Assembly: GCA_900752425.1 (NCBI GenBank)
Contig: CAADVE010000192.1
Coordinates: 1-14,502, forward strand
Direction: 5' to 3'
Length of the DNA stretch: 14,502 nucleotides
Origin: an uncultured Collinsella sp.
GTDB lineage: Bacteria > Actinomycetota > Coriobacteriia > Coriobacteriales > Coriobacteriaceae
A program made the translations under genes and the position numbers. The notes beneath the pieces are model-generated. The model did not search any database. It was not told where the DNA came from and worked only from the letters and a program-made list of their open reading frames with translations. Below are positions 1 to 6,606 of this stretch, one piece after another. How positions within the stretch are numbered: position 1 is the first letter of the stretch; every line of letters starts with the position of its first letter.

Positions 1-14
1 AAATAACCACCACC

Positions 15-56
15 AAAACCACCGCAAAGGGGACAGGCACCTTTGTGGTGGTTTTT
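15..56 (+). terminator. Strong hairpin with T-tract (terminator-like or REP-like palindrome)
   Basis: Bases 15-30 pair with 40-55 as a 16-bp stem containing a single G-T wobble (24-46), with a 9-base loop (31-39, GGACAGGCA). The 3' arm runs into five T residues (52-56), as in a Rho-independent terminator for a gene left of the window. The A-tract on the 5' arm mirrors the T-tract, so the element is nearly symmetrical and could also act on the minus strand or be a dispersed palindromic repeat. Only 31 bases separate it from the next start codon, leaving little room for a separate promoter. Confidence 0.55.
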
Positions 57-74
57 GCTTTTGCGATGCAGCTC

Positions 75-81
75 GAGGAGG
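75..81 (+). promoter_or_regulatory. Ribosome binding site fixing the A24 peptidase start
   Basis: GAGGAGG lies six bases before the ATG at 88. It decides the start in favour of position 88 over the in-frame upstream ATG at 43, which sits inside the hairpin's 3' arm and has no such site. Confidence 0.75.
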
Positions 82-87
82 CGTCCG

Positions 88-510
88 ATGGTCTATATCC
101 CGTTTTGGATTTGCATCTTTGCCGGCGTGGCAATTGATGCCCGAGAGCGACGGTTTCCCAATGGGCTCGCCGGCGCATGTGCCGTGGCGGCGTTGGCGGG
201 TGTTTGGCTCGACCTCGGTTTGAACACAGCGCTTGACCACGCAGGCCTTGCCGTCATCGTGTATCTTGCTCTCGTGCTGACTGAGTCCCTCTGGCGTCGT
301 CTTCGCCAAGCCCCGGGCATCGGCATGGGAGATGCCAAGGCACTCTTCGCGCTTTGCACGCTCGACCCTATGGGTGGCATCGTGGCATTTGCCGCCGCGC
401 TCCTGGTCCTTGCCCTCTTCTGCCTCTTCACAAAATCGCGCTCCCTGCCATTGCTCCCGTTTTTAGTGCCGATTTTTGCCATAATCGAGGTCGTGGGCTG
501 CACTTTGTAA
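88..510 (+). CDS. A24-family prepilin peptidase (short, TadV/CpaA-like)
   Basis: This 140-residue, very hydrophobic protein carries the two aspartate motifs of type IV prepilin peptidases. D17 lies in the segment A-I-D-A-R-E, followed by the typical P-N at 24-25. D82 lies in GMGDAK (79-84), the family's GxGD signature. About five membrane segments can be drawn (near 4-17, 27-44, 53-68, 97-113 and 123-137). The family cleaves leader peptides of type IV or Flp-type pilins at the cytoplasmic membrane. The length matches the stand-alone A24 domain (TadV/CpaA type), without the N-terminal methylase and zinc region of full-size PilD. No pilin or secretion ATPase gene is visible nearby, so its substrate is unknown. 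The dGTPase gene follows 31 bases downstream, so the two may be co-transcribed. Confidence 0.8.
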   Translation: MVYIPFWICIFAGVAIDARERRFPNGLAGACAVAALAGVWLDLGLNTALDHAGLAVIVYLALVLTESLWRRLRQAPGIGMGDAKALFALCTLDPMGGIVAFAAALLVLALFCLFTKSRSLPLLPFLVPIFAIIEVVGCTL

Positions 511-541
511 TCAATTGCGCATCCTTCTTAAGGAGCATGCC

Positions 542-1789
542 ATGGCAACTAATCAAGAAACGGCCGTCATTAAGGCGCGCATGGACCGTATTCCCTCGGC
601 GTTGTCGCCCGAACTTGTCGAGCGCATTGCCGCCGATCGTGCTTCGGGCTATGTCACCCCGTATCGTTGCAACGACGATCAGGTCATTCGTCGTATTGAT
701 CGCGCCGTCGACAAAGGCACGCTTATGCGTCCGGCGTTTATGCGCGATACCGAAAAGATACTTCATCTTCCGGCGTACACCCGGTATGCGGGCAAAACGC
801 AGGTCTTTAGCTTTCGTAGCAATGACGATCTGTCACGCCGGGGTTTGCACGTGCAGCTTGTCTCGCGCATTGCGCGCGATATCGGTCGCGCCCTGGGGCT
901 CAATTGCGATCTGATCGAGGCGATTGGCCTGGGTCACGACTTGGGACACACGCCTTTCGGCCATGCCGGTGAGCGCTTCCTCAACGATATCTATCATGAG
1001 CGCACGGGGCGTTATTTTTTCCATAACGTGCAGTCGGTCCGTGTGCTCGACGCGTTGTATGGCCGCAACGTGTCGCTCCAGACGCTCGATGGCGTGCTGT
1101 GCCACAACGGCGAGTACGAACAGCGTGTTTTTGAGCTTTCGGACATGGGCTCTTTTGAACAGTTTGATCAGACGGTTGAGGATTGCATTGCCGCGGGTTA
1201 CGGCGCAATTGAGCACCTGCGTCCCATGACGCTCGAAGGCTGCGTGGTCCGCATCTCGGATATCCTTGCCTACGTGGGGCGCGATCGCCAAGACGCCATT
1301 GCGGCGGGCCTGCTGTCACCCGACGCCTTTGACGATGACCTTGGCGGTGCCTACAACAGTTGGATCCTCACGCATGCCTCCATCGATATCGTTGAGCACA
1401 GCTATGGTAAGCCGCGCATCGAGATGAGCGAGGACCTGTTTGAAGAAATTCGCCGAGCCAAGCGCGAGAACTACGAGAAGATCTATAGCAAGGGCGGTAT
1501 CGAAGGCGATTCCGAGGCGGAGCTGCGCGAGGCGTTCGTAAAGCTCTACGACCGTTGCCTGCGGGATCTAAACAGTGGCGACGAGTCCTCTTACATCTTT
1601 AAGCACCATATTTCGCGCATTGAGCAGCAGCTTTCCTACTACGATCGCACCTATGCCTGGCAGGACGACAAGGATCAAGCCGTGGTGGATTATATCGCGA
1701 GCATGACGGACGGTTATTTCTGCGAACTGACGAGCAAGCTGTTCCCTGGTCTGGAGTTTCCGCACCGTACCTATATTAACGAACGGTAG
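542..1789 (+). CDS. dgt: Deoxyguanosinetriphosphate triphosphohydrolase-family protein (HD domain)
   Basis: This 415-residue HD-superfamily hydrolase is expected to split dGTP or other dNTPs into the nucleoside and triphosphate in the cytosol, limiting dNTP pools. The metal-binding set is intact: H103 in the GLHVQLV segment, H132-D133 in the highly typical run GLGHDLGHTPFGHAG (129-143), and D240 in RISDILAY. The segment HNVQS (161-165) and the C-terminal YIASMTDGY also fit the bacterial dNTPase family, and the length is within its normal range (roughly 340-450). The start at 542 is chosen because AAGGAG (530-535) lies six bases upstream; an in-frame earlier start at 515 has no such site. Substrate preference among dNTPs cannot be read from the sequence. 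The gene sits between the A24 peptidase and rarA, a replication-linked neighbour. Confidence 0.88.
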   Translation: MATNQETAVIKARMDRIPSALSPELVERIAADRASGYVTPYRCNDDQVIRRIDRAVDKGTLMRPAFMRDTEKILHLPAYTRYAGKTQVFSFRSNDDLSRRGLHVQLVSRIARDIGRALGLNCDLIEAIGLGHDLGHTPFGHAGERFLNDIYHERTGRYFFHNVQSVRVLDALYGRNVSLQTLDGVLCHNGEYEQRVFELSDMGSFEQFDQTVEDCIAAGYGAIEHLRPMTLEGCVVRISDILAYVGRDRQDAIAAGLLSPDAFDDDLGGAYNSWILTHASIDIVEHSYGKPRIEMSEDLFEEIRRAKRENYEKIYSKGGIEGDSEAELREAFVKLYDRCLRDLNSGDESSYIFKHHISRIEQQLSYYDRTYAWQDDKDQAVVDYIASMTDGYFCELTSKLFPGLEFPHRTYINER

Positions 1790-1794
1790 TTCGT
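1779..1794. repeat. Short inverted repeat overlapping the dgt stop codon
   Basis: ACGAAC (1779-1784) and GTTCGT (1789-1794) form a perfect 6-bp inverted repeat around a 4-base centre that contains part of the TAG stop (1787-1789). No T-tract follows, so it is a poor terminator. It could be a weak transcript-end hairpin or a protein-binding palindrome just upstream of the rarA promoter-like region. Confidence 0.3.
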
Positions 1795-1795
1795 A

Positions 1796-1829
1796 TATAT
1801 TCGGTATACTGGTTAGTTGAAAACGTTTT
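1796..1829 (+). promoter_or_regulatory. Candidate rarA promoter with adjacent palindrome
   Basis: The 61-base gap between dgt and rarA is A+T-rich in an otherwise GC-rich window. It contains two -10-like hexamers, TATATT (1796-1801) and TATACT (1805-1810), but no convincing -35 at the usual spacing. A perfect 10-base palindrome AAAACGTTTT (1820-1829) lies just downstream, about where transcription would begin, and could be an operator. Base composition is the main support. Confidence 0.35.
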
Positions 1830-1850
1830 TGATTGATGCACGGGATGGCT

Positions 1851-3200
1851 ATGGACGACCTTTTTTCTGCCTCGACGCGCGAGCGTTCCTTTAAAAATGC
1901 GCCGCTCGCGGTGCGCATGCGACCCAATTCCCTCGACGAGTACGTGGGCCAGCAAAAGGCCGTCGGTAAGGGCTCATGGTTGCGTGCCGCGATCGAGCAC
2001 GACGTGCTTTCGAGCGTGATTCTGTACGGGCCGGCCGGTACGGGTAAGACGACGCTGGCCCACATTATCGCCAACCATACCAAGAGCGAGTTTGTCGAGG
2101 TCAGCGCTGTCACGGGTACCGTGAAGGACCTGCGTCGCGTGATTGACGAGGCCAAGACACGCCTGAATACGTACGACCGCCGCACCATTCTATTCATCGA
2201 TGAGATTCACCGCTTCTCTAAGTCGCAGCAGGATGCCCTGCTGCATGCAGTTGAGAACCGTACCGTCATTATGATTGGCGCTACGACGGAGAATCCGTAC
2301 TTCGAGGTCAACTCGGCACTGTTGTCGCGTGGGCGCGTGGTGGAGCTTGAGCATCTGAAGGATGAGGATATCGCCACGCTTATTGAACGTGCGCTTGAGG
2401 CACCACATGGTCTGAACGGTAAGTTCTCGGCCGATGAGGATACGGTCAAGACCATTTGTACGTTGGCCGCGGGTGATGCACGCTCGGCCTTGACGACACT
2501 TGAGCTGGCGAGCGAGATTGCCGTCACGCGTCCCGATACCGAGGGGACGCCAGCGCCGGCGGCGGGGGAGCGCTATCCCATCACCGTGGATGACGTAAAG
2601 ATTGCCAACCCGCGTCGCGGGTTTTCGTATGACAAAAACGGCGACATGCACTACGACATCATCAGTGCGTTCATCAAGTCCATGCGCGGCAGCGACCCCG
2701 ATGCCACGGTCTACTGGCTTGCGCGCATGATCGATGCGGGGGAGGATCCTAAGTTTATCGCCCGTCGCATTATGATTCATGCTTCCGAGGATGTTGGCAA
2801 TGCCGATCCGCAGGCTCTTCTTATAGCACATGCTGCGTTTAAATCTGCCGAGGTTATTGGCTATCCCGAGTGCCGTATTAACCTCGCTCAGGCTGCACTC
2901 TATGTGTGCTTGGCGCCAAAATCCAACGCGTGTGAGGCTTCGATCGATGCGGCGCTGGCCGACATCCATTCTAGTGGGCTTCGCGAGGTGCCGAGTTATC
3001 TGCGCGATCGTCATCGCCCGGGCAGCGACGAATACGGTGTGTATAAGTATCCGCATGATTATCCCGAAGGCTGGGTCGATCAGCGCTATTTGCCCGAGGG
3101 GCTGGAGCGCGGTGCGTTTTGGCAGCCTGCGGGTCGCGGCTGGGAAGAGTGGCGTGTAGAGCAAAGCGAGCGCGACCGTAGCGGGAATGCACCGAAGTAG
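1851..3200 (+). CDS. rarA: Replication-associated recombination protein A (RarA/MgsA, AAA+ ATPase)
   Basis: This 449-residue clamp-loader-like ATPase acts at stalled replication forks. Visible motifs: the family entry A-x-RMRP with a conserved GQQ (20-36), Walker A GPAGTGKTT (60-68), Walker B LFIDEIHRF (114-122), sensor 1 GATTENP (143-149), and the arginine-finger region ALLSRGRV (156-163). The second half contains ASEDVGNADPQ and CLAPKSNA, hallmarks of the MgsA C-terminal tetramerisation domain, and the length matches E. coli RarA (447). The start is uncertain. In-frame codons at 1833 (TTG), 1836, 1845 and 1851 (ATG) all lack a good ribosome binding site. 1851 is preferred because the product then begins MDDLF, as homologues do. 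The DUF948 gene follows after 100 bases. Confidence 0.93.
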   Translation: MDDLFSASTRERSFKNAPLAVRMRPNSLDEYVGQQKAVGKGSWLRAAIEHDVLSSVILYGPAGTGKTTLAHIIANHTKSEFVEVSAVTGTVKDLRRVIDEAKTRLNTYDRRTILFIDEIHRFSKSQQDALLHAVENRTVIMIGATTENPYFEVNSALLSRGRVVELEHLKDEDIATLIERALEAPHGLNGKFSADEDTVKTICTLAAGDARSALTTLELASEIAVTRPDTEGTPAPAAGERYPITVDDVKIANPRRGFSYDKNGDMHYDIISAFIKSMRGSDPDATVYWLARMIDAGEDPKFIARRIMIHASEDVGNADPQALLIAHAAFKSAEVIGYPECRINLAQAALYVCLAPKSNACEASIDAALADIHSSGLREVPSYLRDRHRPGSDEYGVYKYPHDYPEGWVDQRYLPEGLERGAFWQPAGRGWEEWRVEQSERDRSGNAPK

Positions 3201-3231
3201 CTGCTGATAATTTTGTCCCACGTTGCTGCTC

Positions 3232-3262
3232 TTGGCATGTTCGGTCCCCTTTGGGGTACCAT
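3232..3262 (+). promoter_or_regulatory. Weak candidate promoter and hairpin before the sigma operon
   Basis: The 100-base gap between rarA and the DUF948 gene holds TTGGCA (3232-3237) and TACCAT (3257-3262) at a long 19-base spacing. A 7-bp hairpin lies at 3243-3260 (GGTCCCC against GGGGTACC, loop TTT, one bulged T). The hairpin is not followed by a T-tract. Neither a standard promoter nor a SigB-type promoter (GTTT with GGGTA at 13-17 bases) is convincing here, so operon control is unresolved. Confidence 0.25.
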
Positions 3263-3300
3263 GAAAAGCGTCTGTATTTCGATTCTTCCGGGAGGCTTGT

Positions 3301-3888
3301 ATGAGTCCCATTCAAATCGCCCTGCTGCTGCTCGCCGTTGCCGGCGTGTGGGCCATCGCTGAGCTCGCGCTTACCCTGCGCAAGACCCGCAATGTTGTCG
3401 ACTCGCTCGATAAGACCGTGAACGACCTCAACAACACCATCGCCGAGGCTCAGCCTGTGGTGGCAAAGCTCGATGGCGCCGTCGATGAGCTTACGCCGGC
3501 GCTTGCCCAGATGGAGCCGCTGCTTAAGTCGAGCAAGACGGCAGTTGATGCCCTTACCTCCAATCTCGTAGAGGTCGAAGCCGTGGTTCGCGACATTTCC
3601 GAGGTTACGGGCAGCATGGCCGAGGCCAGCAATGCTGTGTCGAGCGTGACCGACTCCGCCGCCGGTGCTGTGCAGAAGCTCTTCAATAAGGTGAAGTCTC
3701 CTGCAGCTGACACCGAGCGCAAGCTCGCCGCTGCTGCTGCGGAGGCAGAGCGGCCTACCGAGCGCGTCCTAATTGGCGAGGACGAGGCCGCCGCGGGCGA
3801 CGATGATGGCCAGAAGTCTGTAGCCAAGCCGGCTCAGTATTACACCTATACACCCTCCGAGACCTCTGAGGAGTCCTGCGATGAGTAG
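3301..3888 (+). CDS. DUF948-type membrane-anchored coiled-coil protein
   Basis: This 195-residue protein has one N-terminal membrane segment (about 4-26) with a short external end. A long region of regularly spaced hydrophobic residues without prolines or glycines in quantity (about 30-125) predicts coiled coil. A hydrophilic, acidic, alanine-rich tail (135-195) follows. This is the layout of the DUF948 family (Bacillus YtxG type), whose biochemical role is not established; a DUF948 gene near alaS is common in actinobacteria. YtxG of B. subtilis is a general-stress protein, which fits the sigma factor encoded two genes on. GGGAGG (3290-3295) lies five bases before the ATG. The end overlaps the next gene by 8 bases (ATGAGTAG), suggesting translational coupling. 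Confidence 0.75.
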   Translation: MSPIQIALLLLAVAGVWAIAELALTLRKTRNVVDSLDKTVNDLNNTIAEAQPVVAKLDGAVDELTPALAQMEPLLKSSKTAVDALTSNLVEVEAVVRDISEVTGSMAEASNAVSSVTDSAAGAVQKLFNKVKSPAADTERKLAAAAAEAERPTERVLIGEDEAAAGDDDGQKSVAKPAQYYTYTPSETSEESCDE

Positions 3889-4258
3889 CGAAGCAACCTG
3901 CCCCATCACGCTGACCGTTGCCGGCGACCCGCGTCTCGCTCGCCTTGTGCGCATGACGGCAGCCAACGTTGGTGCCCTGTGTTCCATGTCTGTCGATCGC
4001 ATCGAGGACATCCGCATGGCTGCCGAGGAGGCTTTCATCTTTGGTTGTACCGCGGTCGACTGCGATGACATCACCATCAAATTCGATGTCGATGAGACCC
4101 ACGTTGGCATGACTATTACCTTTGGCGATCAGGCTACGGTCGATGAAGACGACCAGGCTGCGGTGTATGCCGAGCTCATCCTCGCGAGCGTGTGCGACTC
4201 CTACGAAAAGACTGCGGCGCCCCTGACGCTTTCCCTCGACCTCAAGGCGGATATTTAA
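3881..4258 (+). CDS. RsbW/SpoIIAB-like anti-sigma protein with degenerate ATP site
   Basis: A 125-residue protein immediately before a SigB/SigF-type sigma gene. Residues 39-57 (containing EDIRMAAEEAF) align by eye with the N-box helix of SpoIIAB and RsbW, whose core reads EIKTVVSEAVTN. E50 matches the catalytic glutamate, but the magnesium-binding asparagine is F54. The strand at 76-80 (GMTIT) matches the one leading to the DEGxG adenine-binding motif, yet that motif reads FGDQA here and the glycine-rich ATP lid is not recognisable. The family binds and inhibits its sigma factor and phosphorylates an RsbV-type antagonist. This member could still bind sigma but seems unlikely to be a kinase. 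It overlaps the DUF948 gene by 8 bases and stops one base before the sigma start. The family call rests on context plus one aligned helix. Confidence 0.65.
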   Translation: MSSEATCPITLTVAGDPRLARLVRMTAANVGALCSMSVDRIEDIRMAAEEAFIFGCTAVDCDDITIKFDVDETHVGMTITFGDQATVDEDDQAAVYAELILASVCDSYEKTAAPLTLSLDLKADI

Positions 4259-4259
4259 A

Positions 4260-5051
4260 ATGACCGAACGTTCCCGGAGCGGCAAGACCGCTTGGGACAA
4301 GGAGAAAACCCGCGAGCTGTTTCGTCGCTACAAGGAGACCGGTGATCCGGACGCCCGCGAGCAGCTCGTCATGTCCTATATGAACCTGGTAAGGTTTCTT
4401 GCCAACAAATTTAAGAATCGCGGCGAGCCGCTCGACGACCTCATGCAGGTCGGCTATCTGGGTTTGCTCAAGGCTATCGACCGCTTTGACCCTGAGCGCG
4501 GGCTCGAGTTCACAACGTTTGCAACACCCACTATCCTGGGCGAGATCAAACGCCATTTCCGCGACAAGGGCTGGAGCGTGCGCGTACCGCGTCGCCTGCA
4601 GGAGCTCTCGGCCAAGGTCAACCAAGCTACTGACAAACTTACCAACGAGCTGCAGCGTTCGCCCAAGGTTGAGGAGATCGCTGAGTATCTAGATGTGACG
4701 GTCGATGAGGTCCTCGAGGCTATGGAATCGTCTTCGGCCTATACCTCGGTGCCCATCGAGGCTCCTGGTGCGTCCGATTCCGACGATGCCCCCTCGATTC
4801 TCGACCGTTACGCCGACGACGACAACGAGCTCGACTTTACCGATGACCGTCTAGTGATCGAGGAAGCCATCCGTGATTTCTCGCCGCGCGAGCGCGAGGT
4901 GATCGAGCTGCGCTTTGTGAAGGGCATGACCCAGATCGAGATCGCCAAGAAGCTTGGTATTTCTCAGGTGCAGGTTTCGCGTCTGCTGCGCCGCACGCTT
5001 AAGAAGATTCAGGACAAGATTGACCCCGACGGAGTGATGGTTCGTTCATGA
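4260..5051 (+). CDS. SigB/SigF/SigG-family RNA polymerase sigma factor
   Basis: A 263-residue group 3 sigma-70 factor with regions 2, 3 and 4. Region 2 (about 32-110) includes LVRFLANKF, the core-binding DLMQVGYLGLLKAIDRFDP, and the -10-reading segment FTTFATPTILGEIKRHFRDK ending in VRVPRRLQEL. Region 3 (113-165) includes RSPKVEEIAEYL. Region 4 (205-252) has SPREREVIELRF and the helix-turn-helix MTQIEIAKKLGISQVQVSRL. Region 1.1 is absent, as usual for stress and sporulation sigmas. Length (about 250-265) is typical. The start follows the anti-sigma stop by one base; AAGGCGG (4244-4250) is the likely ribosome site. Placement directly after an anti-sigma-like gene is the classic rsbW-sigB or spoIIAB-spoIIAC arrangement. 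Which of SigB, SigF or SigG is closest cannot be decided by eye; a general stress role is the simplest guess. Confidence 0.92.
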   Translation: MTERSRSGKTAWDKEKTRELFRRYKETGDPDAREQLVMSYMNLVRFLANKFKNRGEPLDDLMQVGYLGLLKAIDRFDPERGLEFTTFATPTILGEIKRHFRDKGWSVRVPRRLQELSAKVNQATDKLTNELQRSPKVEEIAEYLDVTVDEVLEAMESSSAYTSVPIEAPGASDSDDAPSILDRYADDDNELDFTDDRLVIEEAIRDFSPREREVIELRFVKGMTQIEIAKKLGISQVQVSRLLRRTLKKIQDKIDPDGVMVRS

Positions 5052-6454
5052 ATGAGCACCCCCAACAAACCGATCGCGTGCTGCGCGACACCCGCATTCT
5101 GACGCTGCGCATTTGGGCTGTTGTCGGCTGCATTGTCATCGCCGCTGTCATCTTTAACCTTATGGGCATCCTGGCACCGGTTATCGAGTTTCTCGCTGTT
5201 GGTTCCATCATTGCCTTTGTGATGTCCCCGATCACCAACTGGCTCGAGCACCATGGCGTGAATCGCGGCATCGGTTCGCTTATCGCGCTTATTGTTGTTG
5301 TTGCCGTGCTCGTCGGTGTCGTTTGCATCTTGTCGCCGATTCTCTTTGGCCAGATCATGGAAGTCCTGAGCCGCCTGCCCGAGCAGCTTCGTGTTGCTGG
5401 TGGCGATCTCAACGAGATGATCTCGCATGCCAAGACGCTCAACAACACGCCGCTCAAGGAGTATTTGGACGATAATCTTTCGTCGCTTGTTACCGTGGCA
5501 TCGAAGTACGTGTCTCAGATCGCTGCCGAGCTTGGCCGCGGTGTGTTCCCGCTCATCACCAATACGGCCTCGCAGTTGTTCGTGATCTTCCTTGGTCTGG
5601 TGCTTGCGTACTGGATGGCCTGCGACTACCCTCGCATGCACCACGAGATTTGCACCATCATCGGTCAGGAGAAGGAGACCTCGTACCGCTTTATGGTCGC
5701 CATTCTTTCTCGCTCTGTCGGCGGCTACATGCGCGGTATGGTCGTGACGTCCATCTGCGGTGGTTTCCTCGCCTTTATCGGTTTTATGATCATCGGCCAT
5801 CCGTATGCGGCGCTCATGGCTATCTTTACCGGCATCATGCATTTGGTTCCAGTCGTCGGTCCTTGGGTGAGCGCAGCAATCGCCACAGTGCTCGGTTTCA
5901 TGTTCAGCCCCATGTTGGCGTTATGGACGCTCGTCGTGACGATGGTCGCGCAAAACGTCACCGATAACGTGATTTCGCCTAAGGTCATGCAGAGCTCGGT
6001 GCAGGTGCATCCCATCATGAGCCTCACGGCGCTCGTTATTGGCTCGGCACTCATGGGCCCCATCGGTATGATTATTGCCATCCCGCTTTGTGCGGCCCTC
6101 AAGGGTATCTTCGTGTACTACTTCGAGAATGAGACCGGCCGACAGCTTGTGGCCTATGACGGTGCCGTGTTTAAGGGCACGCCGTACCGCGATGGCGATG
6201 GCAACCCGGTCGCCGCCTACGACGCGCTCGGCGACGACACCTTCATCTACGAGTCTGAGCTTATCGGTAACGAGACTGCGCCCGAGGCCAAGGCCATGCC
6301 CAGGCCCGAGCTCGATAATCCCTGGATCAAGCTCTCTGGTCTGCAGCCCGATGCCACGGGCTTCTTCAAGAACCCCTTTGCCAAGGACGATGACTCCATC
6401 TCGGACGACACCAAAACCGGCATCGACGGCTCCATGGACGATGACGACAACTAG
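5048..6454 (+). CDS. AI-2E/PerM-family membrane transporter with acidic C-terminal tail
   Basis: A 468-residue integral membrane protein. Hydrophobic segments lie near 21-60 (two helices), 76-100, 167-190, 229-250, 255-301 and 322-355. A soluble stretch (101-165) sits between the third and fourth helices, as in the AI-2E exporter/PerM family. The family signature is present: NVTDNVISPKVM (303-314), then VHPIMSL (320-326), then GSALMGPIGMIIAIPL (332-347). Members export small molecules or exchange sodium for protons; the substrate here is unknown. About 100 residues (365-468) extend beyond the family's core. They are hydrophilic and end in aspartate-rich sequence, probably a cytoplasmic tail. 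ATG overlaps the sigma stop by 4 bases, with GGAGTG 11 bases upstream. It is the last gene before the terminator, so it may be the sigma operon's membrane component or simply a passenger. Confidence 0.88.
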   Translation: MNEHPQQTDRVLRDTRILTLRIWAVVGCIVIAAVIFNLMGILAPVIEFLAVGSIIAFVMSPITNWLEHHGVNRGIGSLIALIVVVAVLVGVVCILSPILFGQIMEVLSRLPEQLRVAGGDLNEMISHAKTLNNTPLKEYLDDNLSSLVTVASKYVSQIAAELGRGVFPLITNTASQLFVIFLGLVLAYWMACDYPRMHHEICTIIGQEKETSYRFMVAILSRSVGGYMRGMVVTSICGGFLAFIGFMIIGHPYAALMAIFTGIMHLVPVVGPWVSAAIATVLGFMFSPMLALWTLVVTMVAQNVTDNVISPKVMQSSVQVHPIMSLTALVIGSALMGPIGMIIAIPLCAALKGIFVYYFENETGRQLVAYDGAVFKGTPYRDGDGNPVAAYDALGDDTFIYESELIGNETAPEAKAMPRPELDNPWIKLSGLQPDATGFFKNPFAKDDDSISDDTKTGIDGSMDDDDN

Positions 6455-6504
6455 CGGGGTAATTCGGGTTAACATTCATACGCACTAACATGCAATTTCG
6501 CTGA

Positions 6505-6534
6505 AGGGCCGGCATTGTGCCGGCCCTCTTTTTT
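6505..6534 (+). terminator. Rho-independent terminator of the sigma operon
   Basis: AGGGCCGGCA (6505-6514) pairs perfectly with TGCCGGCCCT (6518-6527) across a 3-base loop. The tract CTTTTTT follows to 6534. It lies 50 bases after the AI-2E stop and separates that operon from alaS. It is too simple and has no specifier or T-box consensus, so it is not read as a tRNA-sensing attenuator of alaS. Confidence 0.92.
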
Positions 6535-6560
6535 GCACTTGCGCGGCGGGATGGTAATAT
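6533..6560 (+). promoter_or_regulatory. Promoter for alaS and downstream genes
   Basis: TTGCAC (6533-6538) and TAATAT (6555-6560) are separated by 16 bases. TGG immediately before the latter makes an extended -10 (TGnTAATAT). It begins in the T-tract of the preceding terminator. Transcription would start near 6567, giving a leader of about 40 bases. A small perfect palindrome, ATCGT-T-ACGAT (6559-6569), overlaps the expected start site. Confidence 0.5.
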
Positions 6561-6606
6561 CGTTACGATTGAACTGTTTCGATGTGAAACCGAGGAGATT
6601 CCCTCT

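Noticed and set aside
3243..3260. Hairpin GGTCCCC/GGGGTACC as a terminator of rarA
   Set aside because: No T-tract follows and the stem is short with a bulge, so termination there is unsupported.
2190..3311. Long minus-strand open frame (373 codons) opposite rarA
   Set aside because: The plus strand has every RarA motif. The antisense product shows no recognisable domain, and open frames opposite GC-rich genes are common.
6455..6606. T-box riboswitch upstream of alaS
   Set aside because: The only strong structure is a short simple terminator before the alaS promoter. There is no T-box consensus, specifier loop or room for one in the 40-base leader.
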